Source: Sphingopyxis sp. HIX (lineage in GTDB: Bacteria; Pseudomonadota; Alphaproteobacteria; Sphingomonadales; Sphingomonadaceae). From it: a stretch of 35,970 bases of DNA. The notes beneath the pieces were generated by a model. That model was not told the origin of the DNA. It did no database searches and saw only the letters and a list, made by a program, of their open reading frames with translations. The first letter of the stretch is position 1, and each line of letters opens with the position of its first letter. This document shows, piece after piece, positions 1 to 6,790 of this stretch. The stretch is taken from NCBI RefSeq assembly GCF_001468285.1, contig NZ_LNSB01000052.1, positions 1-35,970 of the forward strand. The letters run 5' to 3'. A program made the translations under genes and the position numbers.

Positions 1-187
1 AATCCTCCCTGCGGCGAAGCCGTGGGGAGGGGGAGCGAGCGGAAAGAAGGAACGCGCGGGGCGCGTTGCTTCCCGCGAGCCCGAAGGGTGGTGGAGGGGT
101 CGACGCCATAAACTCGGCTCAAGGCCGCCACCCCTCCACCATGCTTCGCATGGTCCCCCTCCCCATCGCTTCGCGACAGGGAGGATT
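1..187. repeat. Composite inverted-repeat intergenic element
   Basis: The first about 34 bases and the reverse complement of 154-187 are near-identical. Both begin AATCCTCCCTG, pass through a short GCGAAGC core and end in a GGGGAGGGGG run. A second pair of arms, GGTGGAGGGGT at 90-100 and ACCCCTCCACC at 130-140, lies inside. Each end unit is itself a hairpin: CCTCCC, CGGC, loop GAA, GCCG, GGGAGG. No open reading frame of merit lies in it. It resembles the REP/MITE-like palindromes scattered between genes in sphingomonad genomes; that family link is from general knowledge. A related half-unit occurs at 28882-28912. Confidence 0.75.
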
Positions 188-403
188 AGGATGGCAGCCA
201 CCGCCCGATACCGGCCGTCGCCGCCGCCGCAACAAAACCGCTTTCCTAATAAATCGCGCTATGGTCTATCATTGCGGATGACGCATATTCCTCCGCCAGG
301 GCCACCAACGGCGGCCGTGCTAACGCCTTGTTCGCACGCGCGATGGGGCGTCAACTTAGTCAACTTCCGCGGCGCAAGAACGGCGATCCGCCGGACCGCT
401 CCG
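188..403. other. Non-coding stretch downstream of pth
   Basis: No credible gene is seen here. The stretch is less GC-rich than its surroundings around 235-300. It contains a direct repeat GTCAACTTAGTCAACTT (350-366), that is, two GTCAACTT copies one base apart. It follows the end of the pth gene on the minus strand and may hold control sequences for a gene left of the window, but nothing fixes that. Confidence 0.5.
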
Positions 404-973
404 CTACCCCTGCAGCCGCAGCGCCACGTCGCTGACAAAGCGCGCATCGTCGCCATCGGCGAGCCGCGGCGCCTCGGCCGCGATCGCGCCGAGCAGATCG
501 GTCAGCGGTTCGACCTCGCTCTTGTGGTAATTGCCGAGCACATGGCCGGTGACGCGGTCCTTGGTCCCCGGGTGGCCGATGCCGATGCGCACGCGGCGGA
601 AATCGTCGCCGATATGCTGGATCATGCTGCGGATGCCGTTGTGCCCCGCCGCCCCGCCGCCCTGCTTGACCTTGATCTTCATGGGCACGAGGTCGAGCTC
701 GTCGTAGAAGACGGTGACGTCCTGCGGCGTCAATTTATAGAAATCGAGCGCAGCGCGCACGCTGCGGCCGCTTTCGTTCATGAAGGTGCCGGGTTTCAGG
801 ATCAGGACGCGGTGGCGCCCGATGCGGCCGTCCTGCAGCCAGCCCTGGAATTTCTTCGCCGGGGCGGGAAAGCCGTGCATGTCGGCGATGACGTCGGCGG
901 CCATGAAGCCGACATTGTGACGATGCATCGCATATTGGGGCCCGGGATTGCCGAGGCCGACCCAGAGCTGCAT
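404..973 (-). CDS. pth: Peptidyl-tRNA hydrolase
   Basis: This 189-residue protein is full length for bacterial Pth, the cytoplasmic esterase that frees tRNA from peptidyl-tRNAs dropped by stalled ribosomes. The N-terminus has the family signature with Asn9 and the catalytic His19 in the HRHNVGF block. Asn66 lies in TFMNESG, Asp91 in FYDELDL and Asn112 in GGGAAGHNGIRS; together these make up the known catalytic and substrate-binding set. A GGAGAAAGG ribosome site precedes the ATG at good spacing. It lies 63 bases downstream of rplY on the same strand, a very common bacterial pairing (L25/Ctc then Pth), so the two are probably co-transcribed. No key residue is missing. Confidence 0.97.
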   Translation of the reverse strand: MQLWVGLGNPGPQYAMHRHNVGFMAADVIADMHGFPAPAKKFQGWLQDGRIGRHRVLILKPGTFMNESGRSVRAALDFYKLTPQDVTVFYDELDLVPMKIKVKQGGGAAGHNGIRSMIQHIGDDFRRVRIGIGHPGTKDRVTGHVLGNYHKSEVEPLTDLLGAIAAEAPRLADGDDARFVSDVALRLQG

Positions 974-1000
974 GGCAGTGCCTTTCTCCAGGTCCGGAAG

Positions 1001-1028
1001 GGGCCGCCTCCGCGAGGGAAGGCGGCCC
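1001..1028 (-). terminator. Hairpin between rplY and pth
   Basis: GGGCCGCCT (1001-1009) and AGGCGGCCC (1020-1028) form a perfect 9-bp stem with a 10-base loop, in the 63-base gap between rplY and pth. No T-run follows on the minus strand, so it may be an attenuator, an mRNA-stabilising stem or a processing site rather than a full intrinsic terminator. Confidence 0.5.
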
Positions 1029-1036
1029 GATCAGGG

Positions 1037-1663
1037 TCAGGCTTCTTCGGCGGTTTCGCCGTCATCCTTGGTCGTGTCGCCGCCGCTGGACTTCAGCGCC
1101 GACGGGGCGACGATCGTCGCGATGGTGAAATCGCGGTCGGTGATCGCGCTCTCGCTGCCCTTGGGCAGGGTCACGTGGCTGATGTGGATCGAATCGCCGA
1201 CGTCGAAGCCGGTGACGTCGATCGAGATGTCGTCGGGGATCTTGTCCGCGTCGCAGACCAGTTCCAGCTCGTGACGAACGATGTTCAGCACGCCGCCACG
1301 CTTCAGGCCCGGCGAGGCTTCTTCGTTGGCGAAGATCACCGGAACCGCGACATTGACCTTGGCATCCTTGCTGATGCGCAGGAAGTCGGCGTGGATCGGG
1401 CGATCCTTGACCGGGTGGAAGGCGACGTCCTTGGGCAGCGTGCGGATCTGCTTGCCGCCGACGTCGATCATCACGACCGAGTTCATGAAGTGACCCGTCA
1501 TCAGCTGCTTCATCAGCAGCTTTTCTTCGACGTGGATCATCAGGGGTTCTTCCTTGCCGCCATAGACGACGGCGGGGACGCGGCCATTGCGACGCAGGTC
1601 ACGCGAGGCTCCCTTGCCTCCGCGTTCGCGCGTCTCGGCCGTCAGCGTCAGCTGATCGCTCAT
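1037..1663 (-). CDS. rplY: Ribosomal protein bL25 (Ctc/TL5 type)
   Basis: This 208-residue protein has an N-terminal L25 domain that binds 5S rRNA (about 1-92; GGKGASRDLRRNGRVPAVVYG region). A C-terminal TL5/Ctc beta domain follows (about 95-190), then an acidic Asp/Glu/Ala tail. The long two-domain form is the general stress protein Ctc form, unlike the 94-residue E. coli L25. The ATG at 1663 is chosen because a GGAG lies 7 bases upstream and the product then begins MSDQLTLTAE. The reading frame stays open for 18 more codons upstream, but those residues are unlike the family. The gene sits between the phoR-like kinase and pth on the same strand. Confidence 0.95.
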   Translation of the reverse strand: MSDQLTLTAETRERGGKGASRDLRRNGRVPAVVYGGKEEPLMIHVEEKLLMKQLMTGHFMNSVVMIDVGGKQIRTLPKDVAFHPVKDRPIHADFLRISKDAKVNVAVPVIFANEEASPGLKRGGVLNIVRHELELVCDADKIPDDISIDVTGFDVGDSIHISHVTLPKGSESAITDRDFTIATIVAPSALKSSGGDTTKDDGETAEEA

Positions 1664-1785
1664 ATATATTCTCCGAGTACGGTTACACAGTTCCGCCACG
1701 CCTCCAGGGATGACCATGACGGAAGCGCGGGCGCATAGCGGGGAAGCGGCGGAAATGCAAGCGCCGCTGCGCGGCCGCGCCTGGC

Positions 1786-3021
1786 TCAGGCGTCGCCCGC
1801 CAGCGCGAAGGTCACCGACACGCGCGTGCCCTTGCCGACCTCGCTCTCGATATCGAGCTGGCCCTGGTGCCGTTCGCTGATGTGCTTGACGATCGCGAGG
1901 CCCAGCCCGGTGCCGCCGACCGAGCGGCTGCGCGCCTCGTCGACGCGGTAGAAACGCTCGGTCAGGCGCGGCAGATGGTCGGGCGCGATGCCTTCGCCCT
2001 CGTCGCGCACCGCCAGCCGCGCGCGCGGGCCTTCGCGCAGCAGTTCGACGGTCACCGGGGTGTCGGGGCGGCCATATTTCATCGCGTTGGAGATGATATT
2101 GTGCGCGAGCTGGCCGAGCTGTGCCTCGTCTCCCAGCATCGGCAGCGGTTCGGTATCGAAGCTCGCGACCACATCCTTGGCGCGCGGATGCTCGCTGTCC
2201 TTGAGCTGCGCGATCGTCGTGCGCACGATCGCGGACAGGTCGACCGGGGTGGTCGGGCGGCGGAAGCGGTCGGCCTCGACGCGCGAGATCGAGAGCAGGT
2301 CGATCACCAGCTGCTGCATCCGTCGCGCCTCGCGCTCGATGATCGACAGGAACCGGTGCCGCGTCGCGCCGTCGGCCTCGTCTTTCATGTCCTGCAGCGT
2401 CTCGACATAGCCGAGGATCGCGGCGAGCGGGGTGCGGAGTTCGTGGCTGGCGTTGGCGACGAAGTCCGAGCGCATGCGGTCGGCGGCGTCGATCGCCGAA
2501 CGGTCGGACAGGAAAATGATCCGCTCGCCCCCCGACAGAGCGGCGATGTGCATCGTCCAGCGCTGCCCCGGGCGCGGAAAATCGGCGAGATGGATTTCCT
2601 GCAGCGTATCGGGGCTTCCCGCCGCGGCCAGCGCGTCGATCGCGCCGGGGTGGCGGATCGCGGTGCGGATGTCGGCGCCGACGATATGCCGCCCCAGCAG
2701 GCGGATCGCGGCGTCGTTGGCGATGGTGACGATATGGTCGTCGGTGCCGATCAGCGGCTCGCGCTCCTGATCGGCCCAGCGCGCGAAATCGGGATGGCGC
2801 AGCAGCGATCCGGGCAATGCGGGCAGGGGCTCGGCCGGGATTTCTCCGGTGGTTCCCGCCATCGTGTCGGGCGCCGCGCCATGGACGACCAATATCGCGG
2901 CGATGCCCGCGACCGCCAGGATCGCGATCGTGAGCGCGTCGCCGCCGGCGAGCATCGCGAAAATCGCCGCGATGGCGACCAGGGTCAGCGCCACGACGAG
3001 GCTGGAGAGTCGGTCGAACAT
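1786..3021 (-). CDS. phoR: PhoR-like sensor histidine kinase
   Basis: This membrane sensor kinase of about 411 residues has two hydrophobic segments in the first about 45 residues and a PAS-like region (about 75-165). The dimerisation/phosphoacceptor helix has the H-box ASHELRTPLAAILGYVETL (His193 from the chosen start). The ATPase domain follows with an N-box (NIISNAMKYG), DEGEGI and GGTGLGLAIVKHI. This arrangement matches PhoR, which phosphorylates PhoB in phosphate limitation. No response regulator, pst or phoU gene is in the window, so the phosphate assignment rests on resemblance only. The ATG at 3021 is preferred over an in-frame ATG at 3039 because GGCGGAG lies just upstream of it. The coding end is 122 bases before rplY. 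Confidence 0.8.
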   Translation of the reverse strand: MFDRLSSLVVALTLVAIAAIFAMLAGGDALTIAILAVAGIAAILVVHGAAPDTMAGTTGEIPAEPLPALPGSLLRHPDFARWADQEREPLIGTDDHIVTIANDAAIRLLGRHIVGADIRTAIRHPGAIDALAAAGSPDTLQEIHLADFPRPGQRWTMHIAALSGGERIIFLSDRSAIDAADRMRSDFVANASHELRTPLAAILGYVETLQDMKDEADGATRHRFLSIIEREARRMQQLVIDLLSISRVEADRFRRPTTPVDLSAIVRTTIAQLKDSEHPRAKDVVASFDTEPLPMLGDEAQLGQLAHNIISNAMKYGRPDTPVTVELLREGPRARLAVRDEGEGIAPDHLPRLTERFYRVDEARSRSVGGTGLGLAIVKHISERHQGQLDIESEVGKGTRVSVTFALAGDA

Positions 3022-3170
3022 CGGCGCTCCGCCTCGCATGAAGCGGGGGCGGCGCGCAAGCGGCTTTACGGTGATTAACGCTCGGTTCGCGAATGTCCCG
3101 AAACGGGAAGCGCGGCGGCGCGCGCGGTCTTTTGCTTTTCCTTGGGCTTTTGGTGGTTTATGCGCCGGTC

Positions 3171-3596
3171 ATGGACGAACAGGATCAGCCGACTGGCGCG
3201 GGGGCGCCCGAAACCGCCGATGGCATCGAGGGTGTGCCGACGCGTCGCCGCGCGCTGATGCTCGGTGCGGTCGGCGTCTCGGCGGCGCTGACGATTCGTC
3301 CGGCCTTCGCGCAGACCGCGGTGTCGGTGATGAACTGTCAAATCCCGGTTCCCGACGTGTCGGGCGCGGGCAAATATATCGACGCCAAGGGCAATCTGGT
3401 CGCTGCCGGCACGCAGGGCGCCTTCCCGGGCTCGCCGCGGCCGTTCACCGGCGAGGAAGTGAAGCGGGCTTTCCGCGGCCAGACGCTGCCCGGCACCAGC
3501 TACAACCAGTCGCAGGCCTACCTCCAATATATCCGGCGCTTGCAGGCGGGGCAGAGCGGCTTTACCTGCTTCGCATCGATCCAGATGCCGCGCTGA
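3171..3596 (+). CDS. Tat-exported small protein of unknown function
   Basis: I do not recognise this 141-residue protein. It has a 24-residue polar N-region, then TRRRALMLG, a hydrophobic stretch and an AFA cleavage site near residue 47, which together make a twin-arginine signal peptide. The mature part (about 94 residues) has two cysteines and a Tyr/Gln-rich section and shows no known domain or catalytic motif, so a periplasmic role is inferred. The ATG at 3171 is chosen because it gives a plausible Tat leader. The frame is open back to an ATG at 3093, which would add a second hydrophobic segment. Neither start has a clear ribosome site. Fifty-two bases separate it from the hydrolase gene downstream, and the phoR-like gene is divergent. 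Confidence 0.65.
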   Translation: MDEQDQPTGAGAPETADGIEGVPTRRRALMLGAVGVSAALTIRPAFAQTAVSVMNCQIPVPDVSGAGKYIDAKGNLVAAGTQGAFPGSPRPFTGEEVKRAFRGQTLPGTSYNQSQAYLQYIRRLQAGQSGFTCFASIQMPR

Positions 3597-3648
3597 TCAT
3601 CGCTCCCCCGATCGGGCGATGCGCGGCATCGCAGACAAAGGGACGGAT

Positions 3649-4650
3649 GTGAAACTAGCTTCGCTCAAGGGTGGCCGCGACGGCCGGCTCGTCGTCGTTT
3701 CGGACGACCTCGCATGGTATGCCGACGCCGGGCAGATCGTCCCGACATTGCAGGCGGCGCTCGACAATTGGGCCTATGCCGCGCCGCGGCTGGCCGCGCT
3801 GGCCGAGGACCTCAACCACGACGCGATCCCCAAGGAGCGCTTCCACGAGCGCGACGCCGCCTCGCCGCTGCCGCGCGCCTATCAATGGGCCGACGGCAGC
3901 GCCTATGTGAACCATGTCGCGCTGGTACGGCAGGCGCGCGGCGCCGAAATGCCCGACAGCTTCTGGCACGATCCGCTGATGTACCAGGGCGGCAGTGACG
4001 CCTTCCTCGCGCCGCGCGACCCGATCCCGCTCGGCGACCCCGCCTGGGGCTGCGACATGGAGGCCGAGGTGGTGGTGGTGACCGGCGACGTGCCCGCGGG
4101 CATCGACCCTGTGGCGGCGCGCGACCATATCCTGCTCGTCGGGCTCACCAACGACGTGTCGCTGCGCGGGCTGATCCCGGCCGAACTCGCGAAGGGTTTC
4201 GGCTTCTTCCAGTCGAAACCGTCGAGCGCGATGTCGCCGGTATTCGTCACCCCCGATGTGCTCGGTGACCGGTGGAAGGGCGGCAAGCTGCACGGCACGC
4301 TCTCGGTCGATCTCAACGGCCAGGCGCTCGGCCGCGCCGATGCGGGGGTCGACATGACCTTCGATTTCGGCGCGCTGATCGCCCATGCGGCGAAGACGCG
4401 CGATCTGGGCGCCGGGACGATCATCGGGTCGGGCACGGTGTCGAACCGCGACGCCGACGGCGGTCCGGGCAAGCCGATTGCGCAGGGCGGCCTCGGCTAT
4501 TGCTGCCTCGCCGAAGTGCGCACGGTCGAGACCATCCTCGAGGGCGAGCCCAAGACGCCGTTCATGCAGAAGGGCGACACCGTGCGCATCTGGATGGACG
4601 ACGACCGCCACCACAGCATCTTCGGCGCGATCGAACAGACCGTCGGCTAA
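3649..4650 (+). CDS. Fumarylacetoacetate hydrolase family protein
   Basis: This 333-residue soluble enzyme belongs to the FAH superfamily, whose members cleave C-C bonds of acylpyruvates or related beta-diketo acids with a bound divalent metal. The metal-binding set is visible: the E-x-E pair in CDMEAEVVVV and the Asp of GLTNDVSLR, followed by the conserved QSKPSSAMSPVFVTP and GTIIGSGTVSN blocks. The GTG at 3649 is chosen because AAAGGGACGG lies directly upstream and the product then begins MKLASLKGGRDG, as in homologues I recall. An ATG 30 bases upstream has no ribosome site. Whether it is the tyrosine-pathway fumarylacetoacetase or another family hydrolase cannot be decided, since no hmgA or maiA gene is near. 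Confidence 0.88.
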   Translation: MKLASLKGGRDGRLVVVSDDLAWYADAGQIVPTLQAALDNWAYAAPRLAALAEDLNHDAIPKERFHERDAASPLPRAYQWADGSAYVNHVALVRQARGAEMPDSFWHDPLMYQGGSDAFLAPRDPIPLGDPAWGCDMEAEVVVVTGDVPAGIDPVAARDHILLVGLTNDVSLRGLIPAELAKGFGFFQSKPSSAMSPVFVTPDVLGDRWKGGKLHGTLSVDLNGQALGRADAGVDMTFDFGALIAHAAKTRDLGAGTIIGSGTVSNRDADGGPGKPIAQGGLGYCCLAEVRTVETILEGEPKTPFMQKGDTVRIWMDDDRHHSIFGAIEQTVG

Positions 4651-4676
4651 CCGTCGCCGACGGCCGCGGTGCCGGC

Positions 4677-4712
4677 GTTGCGGGCTCCCGGCGAACACGG
4701 GAGCCGCGCAAC
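4677..4712. terminator. Hairpin between convergent FAH gene and tadC
   Basis: GTTGCGGGCTCCCG and CGGGAGCCGCGCAAC pair with one bulged base around a short loop, in the 64-base gap between two converging genes. On the plus strand it is followed by GGTTATTTGTTG, a weak T-rich run, so it probably ends transcription from the plus-strand FAH gene and may also serve the tad operon coming the other way. Confidence 0.65.
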
Positions 4713-4714
4713 GG

Positions 4715-5740
4715 TTATTTGTTGACGAGTGCGTCCGAAAGCGAACAGGCGGCCGGGCCCAGGATCACGATGAACAGGCACGGCAGGATGAATAGGATCA
4801 GCGGCACGGTCATGATCGCGGGCAGGCGCGCGGCCTTTTCCTCGGCGCGCATCATGCGTTCGTTGCGGAATTCGGCCGAAAGGACGCGCAGCGCGCTGGC
4901 GAGCGGCGTGCCGTATTTCTCGGTCTGGATCATGGTCGTGACCACGCCCTTCACCGATTCCAGGTTCACGCGGTAAGCGAGATTCTCGAAGGCTTGCCGG
5001 CGTTCGGTGAGGAAGCCGAGCTCGATCGAGGTCAGCGCGAATTCCTCGCCCAGTTCGGGATAGGCGCGGCCCAGTTCCTTGGCGACGCGGCTGAAGGCGG
5101 CGTCGACGGTCAGGCCGGCTTCGGCGCAGATGACGAGCAGGTCGAGCGCGTCGGGCAGGCCCTTGCGGACCGCGTCGGTGCGCTTGGTGCGCTTGTTGTC
5201 GACGAACAGGTCGGGCGCCTTGTAGCCGAGCACCAGCGCCGCCATCAGCGCGCCCGCGCGCTTGACCGGGGTCAGGTCGGGCCACATGTCGATGCCATAG
5301 ATCAGGAACGCGGCGAGGCCGCCGAGCACGATCGGCATGATCAGGCGGCCGAAGATCACCGCGACGGCGAGGTCCTTCGAACGGATGCCGGCCTGTGCCA
5401 GCTTCTGCTGCACATCCTTGATCTGGTCTTCCTGCAGCACCTGCAGCTTGCCCAGGAAGGTGCGCATCTTGTCGGCGGTCTGGTTCTTGCGAACCAGCTT
5501 CGCGCGGCGCTTCGCGGTCGAGGCGGTGATGCCGGCCTTCAGCTGTTCGCGGCGTTCGTTGAGCGCCTTCACGCGCTTCGCCATCGGATCGCGGACGGTC
5601 AGCGCGCCATAGAGCGCGACGAGGACCGCGCCGACGCCGACCGCAGCGAGCACGGTACCGATCCAGACGACGTCGATGCCCATCAGCTTCGGACCGCTGG
5701 TGGCCCCGGTGAAGGCGGCGAGGAGCAGAGTGCTGTTCAT
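4715..5740 (-). CDS. tadC: Tad pilus platform protein TadC (T2SS F family)
   Basis: This 341-residue polytopic inner-membrane protein has a hydrophobic segment at about 23-48, two near 127-150 and 162-175, and a final pair near the C-terminus. The T2SSF domain carries the signature LPDALDLLVICAEAGLTVDAAF (about 195-216). In Tad systems TadB and TadC form the membrane platform that couples the TadA/CpaF motor to pilin insertion and removal. It starts 13 bases after tadB with GGGAGCGGACGA before the ATG, and is the last gene of the operon in this window. TadD (the TPR lipoprotein) and the TadE/F/G minor pilins, often found next, are absent; a convergent gene lies beyond. Confidence 0.93.
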   Translation of the reverse strand: MNSTLLLAAFTGATSGPKLMGIDVVWIGTVLAAVGVGAVLVALYGALTVRDPMAKRVKALNERREQLKAGITASTAKRRAKLVRKNQTADKMRTFLGKLQVLQEDQIKDVQQKLAQAGIRSKDLAVAVIFGRLIMPIVLGGLAAFLIYGIDMWPDLTPVKRAGALMAALVLGYKAPDLFVDNKRTKRTDAVRKGLPDALDLLVICAEAGLTVDAAFSRVAKELGRAYPELGEEFALTSIELGFLTERRQAFENLAYRVNLESVKGVVTTMIQTEKYGTPLASALRVLSAEFRNERMMRAEEKAARLPAIMTVPLILFILPCLFIVILGPAACSLSDALVNK

Positions 5741-5753
5741 TCGTCCGCTCCCG

Positions 5754-6725
5754 TCAGATTTCGAAGCTGATCATGCGCGCCATGATGAAGGCGCCGATGC
5801 TCATCCAGACGAGTCCGCCGAGCCCCGTGACGATCAGCCGCTGTTCGGAGAAGAAGCCCGCGAGATATTCGGGGTTCATCGTCCAGACGATGCCGAACAC
5901 GAAGAAGGGCAGGGCGCCGACGATATAGGCCGATGCCTTGGCTTCCGACGACATGGCGCGGATCTTGAGCTTCATCTGCGCGCGCTTGCGCAGCACGTCC
6001 GACAGGTTCGCCAGCGTTTCCGCCAGGTTACCGCCCGTTTCGCGCTGGATCGCGATGGTGATGCAGAAGAACTGGAACTCGGGCGTGCCGAGCATCTCGG
6101 CCGATTCCTGGAGCGCAGCTTCCATCGTGTTGCCGATGCGGATGCGCTCGACCACGCCCTTGAATTCCTCGCCGACCGGTCCCGGCAGTTCCTGGCTGAC
6201 GACCTGGAAGGTCTCGGTCACCGGAAGGCCCGATTTCAGGCCGCGAACGAGCAGATCGATCGCGTCGGGAAAGCGCGTGTTGAACTTGGCGACGCGCTTC
6301 TTGATGAGGCTGCCGACGACGAAATAGGGCAGGCCAATCGCCGCGAAGGCGCCGATCATCGCAGCGAGCAACAGGGGGCTGCGGATTGCAATCAGCAGGC
6401 CCGCCGTGACGACGAAAATCACCATCGACGCCATCATATACTGGCTGACGGTCCACGTCTTTCCGGTCCGCCGCAGCCGCTTTTCCATCTCTTCGCGGCG
6501 CGGCATCAGGCTCGACAGGTTCGTTCCGCCCTTGCTGCTCGATGCCTGGATCGTCTTGCGCATCTGCGCGGCGACGACCGCCTCGGTCGAGGCGGCATGC
6601 CGGTCCTTGACCATCGCGAGGCGCCGCGACTTGGCCTTGCCGGCCGACGGGCCGCCGAGCAGGATCACGAGCATCGTGAAGGCCAGGAAGGCGCCGCCGA
6701 TGATGAGGATGACTGACAGATCCAT
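5754..6725 (-). CDS. tadB: Tad pilus platform protein TadB (T2SS F family)
   Basis: This 323-residue inner-membrane protein has an N-terminal hydrophobic helix (about 4-24), a cytoplasmic stretch and a helix pair near 97-140. The T2SSF domain with FPDAIDLLVRGLKSGLPVTETF (about 152-173) follows, then two C-terminal helices. It pairs with TadC as the platform of the tight-adherence pilus. The gene lies 65 bases downstream of cpaE, and the gap holds a strong hairpin but no cpaF gene. No strong ribosome site precedes the ATG (AAGCGGACGAAATCGCATC), whereas tadC has a clear one. A translation defect is not implied, but this junction is unlike the usual tightly packed cpaE-cpaF-tadB order. Confidence 0.93.
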   Translation of the reverse strand: MDLSVILIIGGAFLAFTMLVILLGGPSAGKAKSRRLAMVKDRHAASTEAVVAAQMRKTIQASSSKGGTNLSSLMPRREEMEKRLRRTGKTWTVSQYMMASMVIFVVTAGLLIAIRSPLLLAAMIGAFAAIGLPYFVVGSLIKKRVAKFNTRFPDAIDLLVRGLKSGLPVTETFQVVSQELPGPVGEEFKGVVERIRIGNTMEAALQESAEMLGTPEFQFFCITIAIQRETGGNLAETLANLSDVLRKRAQMKLKIRAMSSEAKASAYIVGALPFFVFGIVWTMNPEYLAGFFSEQRLIVTGLGGLVWMSIGAFIMARMISFEI

Positions 6726-6761
6726 GATGCGATTTCGTCCGCTTCTAGTCCATGGCTGGCG

Positions 6762-6782
6762 GCGGCCGGACTAGCCGGCCGC
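6762..6782 (-). other. Strong hairpin in the cpaE-tadB gap
   Basis: GCGGCCGG (6762-6769) and CCGGCCGC (6775-6782) form a perfect 8-bp GC-only stem around ACTAG. The nested pair CTAGTCC/GGACTAG (from 6745 and to 6774) is an alternative pairing. No T-run follows on the minus strand, so this is not a textbook terminator. It could be an attenuator, an RNA-processing stem, or what remains of a rearrangement at the place where cpaF normally sits. Confidence 0.5.
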
Positions 6783-6790
6783 AGTCACGC

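Noticed and set aside
191..1738. 515-residue plus-strand open frame
   Set aside because: It runs antisense through pth and rplY, both of which have full family motifs. Its product is a low-complexity Arg/Asp/His/Ala mixture typical of GC-rich shadow frames.
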